A stretch of DNA of 64,000 bases, from assembly GCA_002842285.1 (NCBI GenBank), contig PHCJ01000001.1, positions 148,369 through 212,368 of the forward strand, given 5' to 3'. A model generated the notes under the pieces. That model searched no databases. It saw only the letters and a list, made by a program, of their open reading frames with translations, and was not told the DNA's origin. The translations under genes were made by a program, and so were the position numbers. The stretch is from Betaproteobacteria bacterium HGW-Betaproteobacteria-22 (GTDB lineage Bacteria; Pseudomonadota; Gammaproteobacteria; Burkholderiales; Methylophilaceae). Shown here one piece after another: positions 35,274 through 42,823 of the stretch (its first letter is position 1; every line of letters begins with the position of its first letter).

Positions 35274-36074
35274 TTATTGGCTAGCGGTTTCATTGGGCAG
35301 ATTAAAGCCATATTTCACCATGATTTTCCTGGCATTAGCGCTAGCCATATACGCAGAGAATTTATGCGCCAGTTTATTATTTTCTGCCCGTTTGGTCATG
35401 ATGTAACCTTGCTTTAGTGGGTTATGTAAAGTGTCTGGAATCAGCCAATAATGTCCCTGTTTCGTAAGCTCAGCACTCAACGCAAGCGATAAAGCAATAA
35501 TCCCCACTTGCGCATTCCCCGTTTGTACAAACTGTGCCGTTTGCGCAATGTTTTCGCCATAGACTAATTTTGCTTCAACTTTATCCCAAAGGTTTTTTGA
35601 CCTTAATGCTTCCTCTGCACGCTTGCCATAAGGCGCATGTTTAGGATTGGCAATGGCAATACGCGTAATATCCGAGCGAGTCAAATCTTCCAAAGTCAGT
35701 TTAGCCGCATCTAACTGTGTCTTAGGGCTCCATAATACAATACGCCCAAAAGCGTATGGTGTTGCAGGGCCAGCCGCAAAACCTTCTGCCGCTAACTTCT
35801 CCGGGTAGCTAATATCTGCTGAAAAGTACAAATCGTAAGGTGCGTCCTGCTGTATTTGCGTGAACATCTTACCTGAAGACCCATAAATGACATTCACATC
35901 ATCTGCAGGATTATTGCTTTTAAACTGCGTGACAATTTCATCCATGGCAAATTTAAGGTCTGATGCCGCTGCAATGTTGATTTTTTCAGCAAAGGCTGAT
36001 GATGATAAACTCATCATCAAAATAGCCATCAGTGTTTGCTTATACTGCATTAAAAATGTTTTAATCATTTGCAT
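35274..36074 (-). CDS. modA: Molybdate-binding periplasmic protein
   Basis: 266 residues: signal peptide (about 1-29, ending AFAE) and a type II binding-protein fold. The oxyanion site begins AAASDLKFAMDEI, with YGSSGKMFTQIQ and the AIANPKHAPYGKRAEE hinge motif typical of ModA. It captures molybdate or tungstate for ModBC. Several in-frame ATGs lie at the start; the first gives a normal signal peptide. Preceded by a porin gene 34 nt away. Confidence 0.94.
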   Translation of the reverse strand: MQMIKTFLMQYKQTLMAILMMSLSSSAFAEKINIAAASDLKFAMDEIVTQFKSNNPADDVNVIYGSSGKMFTQIQQDAPYDLYFSADISYPEKLAAEGFAAGPATPYAFGRIVLWSPKTQLDAAKLTLEDLTRSDITRIAIANPKHAPYGKRAEEALRSKNLWDKVEAKLVYGENIAQTAQFVQTGNAQVGIIALSLALSAELTKQGHYWLIPDTLHNPLKQGYIMTKRAENNKLAHKFSAYMASANARKIMVKYGFNLPNETASQ

Positions 36075-36108
36075 TGAATTATCCTTTATTTTTATAAATA
36101 TCGAGAAA

Positions 36109-37572
36109 TTAAAAATCGTACTCGGCTCTTAATACCACTGCTTTTTCAGCATCATCTAGCTTGCCTTTGATGCGAATATCAGTATCAAAATTTGTATGTA
36201 TATAATTAAGCAAAATGCGTGCATTTGGGTTAACTATCCACTTAGCACCAGCAGTCCAAGCGTCGGCCTCGCTAGTGTAGGCGTTGGTCGCCGTTGGCGC
36301 TGTTAATAATGATTTAAAATCTGAAGCATCAAATTTACTGTAGCGCAGCCCTATCTCAAATGCGCCCCAGCCATCTTTATTATCAAAATTTGTTTTTGGT
36401 CTAATGCGGCCAAACGTCGCGCTTCTGTAGGCATCTGCATAAGCTTCACCTGTTATTAACCAATTAATATCTGCGTACCAGGTTTTAATGTCGTTATCAA
36501 AATGAGTAGTGCCTTTTGTGCCTTCAAAGTTAGTGCGGATATATTCAGATTGAAGCTTAACTGGGCCGTAAGCAAGTGCAGCTTCAACGCCACTTCGATC
36601 TCTATCAGTTATTGAAGTGCCAAGAATATTGGCTACATTAAAAAACTGCGCACCACTGCCTTCAGTGCTTTGGGTGAGGCTGCTTCCTGCAGCAGTTGAA
36701 AACCCGATACTCCCTTTACTGGCTGATGCCCCTATATGCATTACCAAGGCTTTGTTCTCGGTAAATTTAGCTAAGTTTGCATTAACTCTTGCTCCAATAT
36801 CTTTACCGTCTCTAACATCATCATTATTTTGCCCACTGCCATTGACGATATAGGCGTTGTAATTTAGCCAAGGTAGCGGGTCGCCAAATAACATTACACC
36901 ACGATCGTAAGTAGAGGTGAATACAGCTCCATTATTAGTGGCGAGCGACAGTTCAGTAAAATCTGTAAAGCGCGTACTTTGCGCACGCTCTAAACCAAAA
37001 AATGGCTTAAATTGCCCAGCTCTAACTTTGGCGCCTGGCCAACGCGTAAAATCAAGATAGCCATAGGTAAGTGCTGTTGTGCCTTTTGCACCAGCGTTGT
37101 CATTGGCATACTCACCTTCAACACGCATTGTAAAATCTTTTAAAAATGAAAATGTACCGCCTAATCTTGCGCGTCGAATACTGAAGGTGTCATTTTTCCA
37201 ATCATCTGGCGTGTAAGTTCTGTAATCTACCTGTACTCGACCATTAAGTTGCATTTTCCAGTTACCAGTACCATCTTCAAACACCAATCCCTCTTTAAAC
37301 GTAGCAAATACAGGGTTTCCTTTACTTGTACCTTTTTCTTCGGTTTTAGCAACTTTAGACTGACTCACATGATTCCCAATAGTCACCAACTCTTTAGTCA
37401 ATAACTCCAACTGTTTATCTTGCTCTGCACGTTGTTGCTGCATAGATTGAATGGTTTTTTCTAGCTGTTGGATACGCACCTCAAGCTCAGAACCTTCAGC
37501 ATGACCAACAATAGGAAATACACTTGAAATGAGTGCAGGTAAAATTAATCGGTTTAGTTGAATGAGTTGCAT
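36109..37572 (-). CDS. OprO/OprP-type anion porin in the molybdate operon
   Basis: 487 residues. Signal peptide (about 1-25, ending GHAEG), a trimerisation-type coiled coil (LEVRIQQLEKTIQSMQQQ), then a 16-strand beta barrel ending with an aromatic residue (LRAEYDF), as for phosphate-selective porins. Family stretches include SIRRARLGGTFSFLKDFTMRVEGEY. The ATG at 37572 is preferred over upstream in-frame starts, as those precede the signal peptide with no ribosome site. It lies directly upstream of modA and downstream of a ModE-like palindrome, so an outer membrane molybdate/oxyanion uptake role is inferred. Confidence 0.88.
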   Translation of the reverse strand: MQLIQLNRLILPALISSVFPIVGHAEGSELEVRIQQLEKTIQSMQQQRAEQDKQLELLTKELVTIGNHVSQSKVAKTEEKGTSKGNPVFATFKEGLVFEDGTGNWKMQLNGRVQVDYRTYTPDDWKNDTFSIRRARLGGTFSFLKDFTMRVEGEYANDNAGAKGTTALTYGYLDFTRWPGAKVRAGQFKPFFGLERAQSTRFTDFTELSLATNNGAVFTSTYDRGVMLFGDPLPWLNYNAYIVNGSGQNNDDVRDGKDIGARVNANLAKFTENKALVMHIGASASKGSIGFSTAAGSSLTQSTEGSGAQFFNVANILGTSITDRDRSGVEAALAYGPVKLQSEYIRTNFEGTKGTTHFDNDIKTWYADINWLITGEAYADAYRSATFGRIRPKTNFDNKDGWGAFEIGLRYSKFDASDFKSLLTAPTATNAYTSEADAWTAGAKWIVNPNARILLNYIHTNFDTDIRIKGKLDDAEKAVVLRAEYDF

Positions 37573-37620
37573 ATTTAAGAACCTAAAAGTTAGTTTAAAA
37601 AGCAGGCTTACTAAATAAAG

Positions 37621-37662
37621 TGCGCGCATCGCTATATTATCAAATATATAACGATGCGCGCA
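37621..37662. promoter_or_regulatory. ModE-like operator (42-bp palindrome)
   Basis: 17-bp arms (37621-37637 and 37646-37662) pair with a single mismatch around an 8-nt centre. The inner part (CGCTATAT ... ATATAACG) resembles the known ModE operator with its spaced TATAT halves. It lies 49 nt upstream of the porin ATG and 38 nt downstream of modE, so repression of porin-modABC by molybdate-bound ModE is expected. Confidence 0.78.
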
Positions 37663-37699
37663 ATCAAGCAATATCTACCATTTTTAAAATTAAAGGAAT

Positions 37700-38068
37700 T
37701 TAACTTACGGGATCAGATTCACTTTTGTTCACAAGCAGCTCACGTAAATCTGCTGATTCTGACAACACAAAAACTTCTGTTTTTATTTGCAAAGCTTGAT
37801 AATGCTGTAGCACTTTAAAACCAAACTCAGTAACAATAGCACCGCCACCATGAGAACCGCCAACAGATGTCATCACTAACGGGCATTTGAAGCCAGCGTT
37901 CATTACTGAAACCAAATCCCAGGCACGCTTGTAAGACATATGCATGCTTTTAGCAGCGGCAGATATTGAGCCATGCTGATGAATCGCAGCCAATAACTGC
38001 GCCTTACCTGGGCCCATTGCGATATCACCATCCATGGGGAACTGGATTTTAATTTTCACTGGTCGCAT
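37700..38068 (-). CDS. modE: ModE-type molybdate regulator, DNA-binding domain only
   Basis: 122 residues, the LysR-like winged-helix domain of ModE: KAQLLAAIHQHGSISAAAKSMHMSYKRAWDLV (helix-turn-helix in residues about 28-55) and SVGGSHGGGAIVTEFG wing. The usual C-terminal pair of MOP (molybdate-binding) domains is absent, so metal sensing must come from elsewhere or this form binds no molybdate. The ATG at 38068 is chosen over a GTG two codons upstream. It lies just upstream of the ModE-like palindrome. Confidence 0.85.
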   Translation of the reverse strand: MRPVKIKIQFPMDGDIAMGPGKAQLLAAIHQHGSISAAAKSMHMSYKRAWDLVSVMNAGFKCPLVMTSVGGSHGGGAIVTEFGFKVLQHYQALQIKTEVFVLSESADLRELLVNKSESDPVS

Positions 38069-38118
38069 TTTCACATCTCAAACATCCCAATATGGCAAGC
38101 ATAAAGAAATCAAACCGC

Positions 38119-39357
38119 TCAAAATAACCACCAGCCTAGCCAAATCGCTGCCACTTGTATCACTAACCCTAATGTCACTTGACGAAAAAACTCCTTGCCA
38201 CCCGTCACTGCTGCCGTAATCATTTTAGAAATAGCATTGGTCGAGAACGCTACTAATATGGGGACAGCGGCGCTCACTGGCAATAATTTATTTTCAGCAG
38301 ACAAAGATGCAACCGAAATAGTAGAGGCATGCACATCGGCCAGCCCCGCCACACCTGAGGCAAACACTAGCCCTGCTTGACCGAACCAAGCCTTAAAAGC
38401 TGCCGAAGCGAGCAGTACTGCGGCTATCACCAAAGCCAGCATCATGGCCGTTTTAACACTAAAAGAACGGCTAGGTTGGCTCATTTCTAAATGATGATGG
38501 TGAAACGAATTCAGCGTCACCATCAAACCATAGCCGGCGATAGCTAAACCACCAAAAATTAACGGCACCATCAATGCCTGCAATGTAGGGTGATGTATTG
38601 CGGCAAGCAACATGGCTATTTGCAATATCGTGGATAAGCTGGAAAGCGTTGCTCCGGCTACTGCCGTACCCATCAGCTCTGGATTATTGCGCACCCGCGT
38701 CCCCATGGCACCGATGGTAGCAATGCTCGAAATAAAACCCGAAACCATGCCTACAATAGGCAAACCAGTTCGGCTACCCAGCAAGCGAAGTGCCAAATGC
38801 CCTAGCGCCCCAATAAACATCACCAAAATAACAATCAACCAGAGGTTACGCGGGTTAATTGCATCAAATGGCCCAATAGCCGCATTGGGTACCAGCGGCA
38901 ATACAATCAATGTGGCGGCGGCAAGAATCAAAAAATCGATCATTTCATCTTTGGTCACCACGCCGCGTACAAAGCCGTGAATAGGCTCTTTTGCCGCAAG
39001 AAGTATGGCTGCCGCTACCGCCAAGCTCGCGGCTAAAGACGCGGCACTCATCGCTAAGCCGCCTAAAATTACCGTAAATATCAGGCTGATTTCAGTCGTC
39101 AGCCCTGGGTCTTCATCGTTCCTTACGAAATAAGCTGTGGCGACAAAAATCGTCACACAAATAATTGAAACTACCAGCAACCAAAAATCGACTGAGGTAC
39201 TCACCGCACCCAGTAATGCTGCAATGGTAAAAGTACGCACTCCGGCAATGGTACTTTCGCCACCATCACCTTTGCTACGCTCGCGCTCAGCACCTATTAA
39301 CAAACCTATGCCTAAAGCCACCGCCAGATTAAGCCAATGGGCGTTATCTATTACCAT
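38119..39357 (-). CDS. MgtC/DUF4010 family membrane protein
   Basis: 412 residues with about 12 membrane helices. The N-terminal part (about 9-130) is MgtC/SapB-like (ALGIGLLIGAERERSKG, AGVRTFTIAALLGAVS) and the remainder is DUF4010 (ASGVAGLADVHASTISVASL). These fused proteins are common in Proteobacteria and their substrate is unknown; roles in magnesium or acid tolerance are only suggested for MgtC. Separate unit, 22 nt from the end of radC. Confidence 0.85.
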   Translation of the reverse strand: MVIDNAHWLNLAVALGIGLLIGAERERSKGDGGESTIAGVRTFTIAALLGAVSTSVDFWLLVVSIICVTIFVATAYFVRNDEDPGLTTEISLIFTVILGGLAMSAASLAASLAVAAAILLAAKEPIHGFVRGVVTKDEMIDFLILAAATLIVLPLVPNAAIGPFDAINPRNLWLIVILVMFIGALGHLALRLLGSRTGLPIVGMVSGFISSIATIGAMGTRVRNNPELMGTAVAGATLSSLSTILQIAMLLAAIHHPTLQALMVPLIFGGLAIAGYGLMVTLNSFHHHHLEMSQPSRSFSVKTAMMLALVIAAVLLASAAFKAWFGQAGLVFASGVAGLADVHASTISVASLSAENKLLPVSAAVPILVAFSTNAISKMITAAVTGGKEFFRQVTLGLVIQVAAIWLGWWLF

Positions 39358-39379
39358 AAATTTTCCTATCCATTAACAT

Positions 39380-40054
39380 TTACAGCAACCCACGTTCAGC
39401 AAACGACAGCGTTTGATTACCCGCCACAATAAAATGATCCAGCACACGTACATCTACCAACGCCAGCGCCTGTTTTAATTGTTTGGTCAGCAACTCATCG
39501 GCCGAACTCTGTTGCGCTACGCCAGATGGGTGGTTATGTGCCAAAATTACTCCTGCTGCATTGTGGTGCAAAGCACGTTTGATGACCTCACGTGGGTAAA
39601 CACTGGTTTGTGTGAGCGTACCACTAAACAATTCTTCAGTGGCATTTAAGCGATTTTGTGCATCTAAAAACATCACTAAAAACACCTCACGTGTGAGAGC
39701 GCCTAGCCTCAAAACCAAATAATCACGCACTTGCTGTGGCGATTGAAAAATATCGCGTTGCAAAAACTGCTCATTCAAAGCGCGACGGCTCATTTCAAAA
39801 ATTGCCTGTAATTGCACATATTTACTGCTACCAATGCCGTGTACTTGGCTTAACTCACTTTCACTGGCGGCAAAAATACCATTGAGGCTACCAAACTGGT
39901 TGAGCAGATCGCGCGCTAAATCAACCGCACTTTTACCCACGACGCCTACGCGTAAGAAAATAGCGAGCAACTCTGCATCAGATAACGACTCAGCACCTAG
40001 CTCAATCAACTTTTCACGCGGACGCTCTGCGGCTGGCCAGTCAGTAATTGCCAT
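39380..40054 (-). CDS. radC: RadC family JAMM-domain protein
   Basis: 224 residues. An N-terminal helix-hairpin-helix region (about 10-90, [22 protein letters not shown]) precedes a JAB1/MPN-like domain with the metal-binding motif AHNHPSG (about 171-177) followed by S/D residues. The name comes from an old DNA-repair mutant, later disputed; a metalloprotease-like or DNA-related role is possible. Full length, probably monocistronic; a hairpin (40151-40167) lies in the upstream spacer. Confidence 0.93.
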   Translation of the reverse strand: MAITDWPAAERPREKLIELGAESLSDAELLAIFLRVGVVGKSAVDLARDLLNQFGSLNGIFAASESELSQVHGIGSSKYVQLQAIFEMSRRALNEQFLQRDIFQSPQQVRDYLVLRLGALTREVFLVMFLDAQNRLNATEELFSGTLTQTSVYPREVIKRALHHNAAGVILAHNHPSGVAQQSSADELLTKQLKQALALVDVRVLDHFIVAGNQTLSFAERGLL

Positions 40055-40090
40055 TTATTACTCCTTTGTTCTATCAACCTATAAAAAGCA

Positions 40091-40215
40091 GTTGTCCACG
40101 AAATTCACCAAAAACACTAACAAAATCAAAGCAATATTACACTTTAATGCCTCACCCATTTGGTGAGTGCTTGCATTAAGCTAACTTGTTATTTTATTTC
40201 GTGACTTTAGCTGTA
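40091..40215. repeat. Imperfect inverted pair of a dispersed repeat, first unit
   Basis: GTTGTCCACGAAATTCACC (40091-40109) and a diverged inverted copy ending in TTATTTTATTTCGTGACTT (40190-40208) surround a small hairpin (CTCACC/GGTGAG, 40151-40167). Compare the better-kept pair at 40304-40573. Looks like a degenerate miniature inverted-repeat element. Confidence 0.5.
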
Positions 40216-40303
40216 CTTGCCAGTTTACTGGCTTAGTACGGCTTATCAGTTTTTCTGGTTCGTGTTTTTAGTGGATGAACTGCAGCTTTTATGATCAAAA
40301 GTT

Positions 40304-40573
40304 GTTATCCACGAAATACACAAAAATTAAATAAATAACAACAGCGAGTTGACATAATGTCATCAAATAATCGCCATTCTCACCCGCGCCGTTCCCTGAG
40401 CTTGTCGAAGGGATGCGTGCGATAAACTGCTTGGCTTTACAATCATATCCCTTCGACAAGCTCAGGGAACGGCTTTGGTTAAATGGCGAAAGTTTAACTT
40501 TAAGAACTAAAAACATTCATTCAAAGCGCTCATATTATTTTATTTCGTGATTTTGGTGTATTTCGTGGATAAC
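40304..40573. repeat. Nested inverted-repeat element, outer pair
   Basis: 18-bp GTTATCCACGAAATACAC at 40304-40321 and its perfect inverse at 40556-40573. A longer, weaker match continues inward. It encloses the perfect 27-bp inverted repeat at 40388-40473. No protein gene lies inside, so it is non-autonomous. Confidence 0.7.
40388..40473. repeat. REP-like perfect 27-bp inverted repeat
   Basis: Arms 40388-40414 and 40447-40473 (core CCCTTCGACAAGCTCAGGG) with a 32-nt loop. The core is a repeat family seen dispersed in many bacterial genomes. Together with the flanking pairs it accounts for the 537-nt gap without genes. Confidence 0.85.
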
Positions 40574-40591
40574 TACTTTTTTAGCTTAAAA

Positions 40592-41359
40592 CTATTTCAA
40601 CCAGCCTATCTCTCGTGCCGTTTTTTCACCCACCAACGTATGTTTCAAACTTTTTGGTATTTCTGCATGCGCTTCACTCTTAGCTACACGCCCACCCATC
40701 AGTTCGGCAAAATCCTGCGGATAAAGCGGCGTTTTATTAGGCTCAGCAAAGCCATCCGGATAAGCCGGTAAGTTAGTGCTTAAATCATATTTGTCAGTAG
40801 CATTTAAAGTGTGCAATAACTCATGGGCAGTAATCACCAAATTTTGTTTGGCATAAGCGTGATCTCCAAACAGGTTAACACGCCCAATTCGCCCCTTATT
40901 AAGCGCGGTAGAATGGCTTAATTGCGGATGGGTTGCAGGGTCATGGTAGAGTAAATACAAACGAATATCCGGCTTCACATTGACTTTGGGGCTATTAGAC
41001 CAAGCAAAAGCTCTAAATTTCAAACTCCAGATAATGGTGCTCAAAACACTACCGCGAGCGGGAGGTTCTGGCGGCACATCATTGACTTGCGCCCCTAACA
41101 GCACTTCAATGGGTCGGCGTAAACCTAGCTTATATTGTGCGGCTTCTTCAGCAAAATATTCCGCAACTGGCTCAAAATCCTCACGAGCCAAGGTACGTAA
41201 GTAGGCGCTCACTTTTTCGCTGCCATCCGCATTCACAGGATAAACCGCCACATAAAGATTATGCTTCCACGTCAAATCAGCTTTATCTAGCCATGTTTGC
41301 TGTACCACTGTTGCTAAAATCAGCAACAAAATAATAATTCTGATATTACGCCACATCAA
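40592..41359 (-). CDS. Putative membrane-anchored zinc metalloprotease
   Basis: 255 residues of unnamed family. A single N-terminal membrane helix (about 5-22) is followed by a soluble domain that faces the periplasm. It has a zinc-peptidase-like motif HELLHTLNATDKYD (HExxH near residue 180) with a downstream Asp as possible third ligand, and a conserved-looking YPVNADGSEKVSAYL segment. Peptidase activity is inferred from the motif only. Divergent from coaBC. Confidence 0.65.
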   Translation of the reverse strand: MMWRNIRIIILLLILATVVQQTWLDKADLTWKHNLYVAVYPVNADGSEKVSAYLRTLAREDFEPVAEYFAEEAAQYKLGLRRPIEVLLGAQVNDVPPEPPARGSVLSTIIWSLKFRAFAWSNSPKVNVKPDIRLYLLYHDPATHPQLSHSTALNKGRIGRVNLFGDHAYAKQNLVITAHELLHTLNATDKYDLSTNLPAYPDGFAEPNKTPLYPQDFAELMGGRVAKSEAHAEIPKSLKHTLVGEKTAREIGWLK

Positions 41360-41446
41360 TGACCAATCTTTCGCCAGTGTTTGCTATTAGAAAATCTAGG
41401 TTAAAATGAAAACATTACGCAATATTAACCTTAATGTTTCACAAAT

Positions 41447-42637
41447 ATGCAAAAAAACAAATCAAGCGTGCTGGGCAAACTTGTATTAGGCATTACAGGC
41501 GGTATTGCTGCATACAAAGCGGCCGAACTCGTTCGCCTATTGGTAAAAAGCAATATTGACGTGCAAGTGGTGATGACCGAGGCCGCCTGCCAGTTCATCA
41601 CCCCCGTCACCATGCAGGCCTTATCTGGCAAGCCTGTTTACACCGGCTTATGGGATGCCTCCATCCCTAACGGCATGCCGCATATTGAACTAAGCCGCGC
41701 TGCCGATGCCATTATTATCGCGCCCGCCAGTGCTGACTTTATGGCCAAGCTAGCACATGGTCGTGCCGATGACTTGCTGTCCACCCTTTGTTTAGCAAGA
41801 GATTGTCCGCTATTGGTTGCACCAGCCATGAATAAACAAATGTGGGATAACCCAGCCACACAACGCAATATCAACCAACTGCAAGCAGATGGCGTTCAGA
41901 TACTTGGCCCAGATAGCGGCGAGCAAGCTTGTGGCGAGGTCGGCTTAGGCCGCATGTTAGAAGCAGAAGACCTGCTTTATTTAATTGAAGCCCACTTGCA
42001 GCCCAAACTACTTAAAGGCAAAAAAATCCTCATCACCGCAGGTGCCACGCTGGAGATGATAGACCCAGTGCGCGCCATTACCAATCTCAGCTCAGGCAAA
42101 ATGGGCTACGCCATTGCGCAAGCTGCATTTGAAATGGGCGCAGAAGTCACGCTGGTCAGTGGTGCAGCTGCACTTAAACCGCCTTTTGGCGTCAATACAA
42201 TCTCTGTCACAAGCGCTGAAAGTATGTATCAAGCTGTGATGCAGCATGTTGCAAAGCAAGACATTTTTATCGGTGTAGCCGCCGTGGCAGATTACAGCCC
42301 TGTAAACGCCAGCGCACAGAAAATCAAAAAAAGTGAGTCATCACTCACCATAGAACTCAAGCCCAACAAAGACATTTTGGCACAGGTGGCCAGCCTACCC
42401 AATGCGCCATTCTGTGTAGGCTTTGCCGCCGAAACTGAAAATATACTGGAGCATGCAGAGCAAAAACGTCTGCGCAAAATACTACCCTTGATCGTGGCAA
42501 ACGACGCAAACGATGCGTTGGGAAGCGACCAGAACAGCGTGACGCTACTCGATAAAAATGGCGCGCATCCATTAGCACGCGCGCCAAAAATTGAAGTAGC
42601 CAGATTACTGTTGCAGCACATAGCCAACATGCTGTAA
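41447..42637 (+). CDS. coaBC: Phosphopantothenoylcysteine decarboxylase/synthase
   Basis: 396-residue bifunctional enzyme of coenzyme A synthesis. N-terminal CoaC flavoprotein domain (about 1-180): GITGGIAAYKAAELVR, catalytic His in MPHIELSR and PAMNKQMWDNPA; it decarboxylates phosphopantothenoylcysteine. C-terminal CoaB domain (about 185-396): TAGATLEMIDPVRAITNLSSGKMG and the CTP-binding KPNKDI; it joins cysteine to phosphopantothenate. Full length. Upstream of a TonB receptor gene but with a 186-nt gap, so not one unit. Confidence 0.95.
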   Translation: MQKNKSSVLGKLVLGITGGIAAYKAAELVRLLVKSNIDVQVVMTEAACQFITPVTMQALSGKPVYTGLWDASIPNGMPHIELSRAADAIIIAPASADFMAKLAHGRADDLLSTLCLARDCPLLVAPAMNKQMWDNPATQRNINQLQADGVQILGPDSGEQACGEVGLGRMLEAEDLLYLIEAHLQPKLLKGKKILITAGATLEMIDPVRAITNLSSGKMGYAIAQAAFEMGAEVTLVSGAAALKPPFGVNTISVTSAESMYQAVMQHVAKQDIFIGVAAVADYSPVNASAQKIKKSESSLTIELKPNKDILAQVASLPNAPFCVGFAAETENILEHAEQKRLRKILPLIVANDANDALGSDQNSVTLLDKNGAHPLARAPKIEVARLLLQHIANML

Positions 42638-42823
42638 ATATAGTAGCGTCACCTCACCTGGTGGCGACCAACACCATTCACGCATCCCCACAAAGCCACC
42701 CTATGATTTAGCGCATATATCATGAAAATACTGATGCCGGCACAACGGCTTTCATCATAAAATCTAATCAAATTATTACTTACAACATTTATTTACAACA
42801 AAGTCATTACCTAAGGTTTATTT

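Noticed and set aside
40295-40516. 73-codon minus-strand frame
   Set aside because: It is a translation of the REP-like inverted repeat (SLSKG ... STSSG), a common artefact of this repeat.
42638-42823. Possible cobalamin riboswitch before the TonB receptor
   Set aside because: No B12-box or the expected conserved core could be found in the 186-nt leader.
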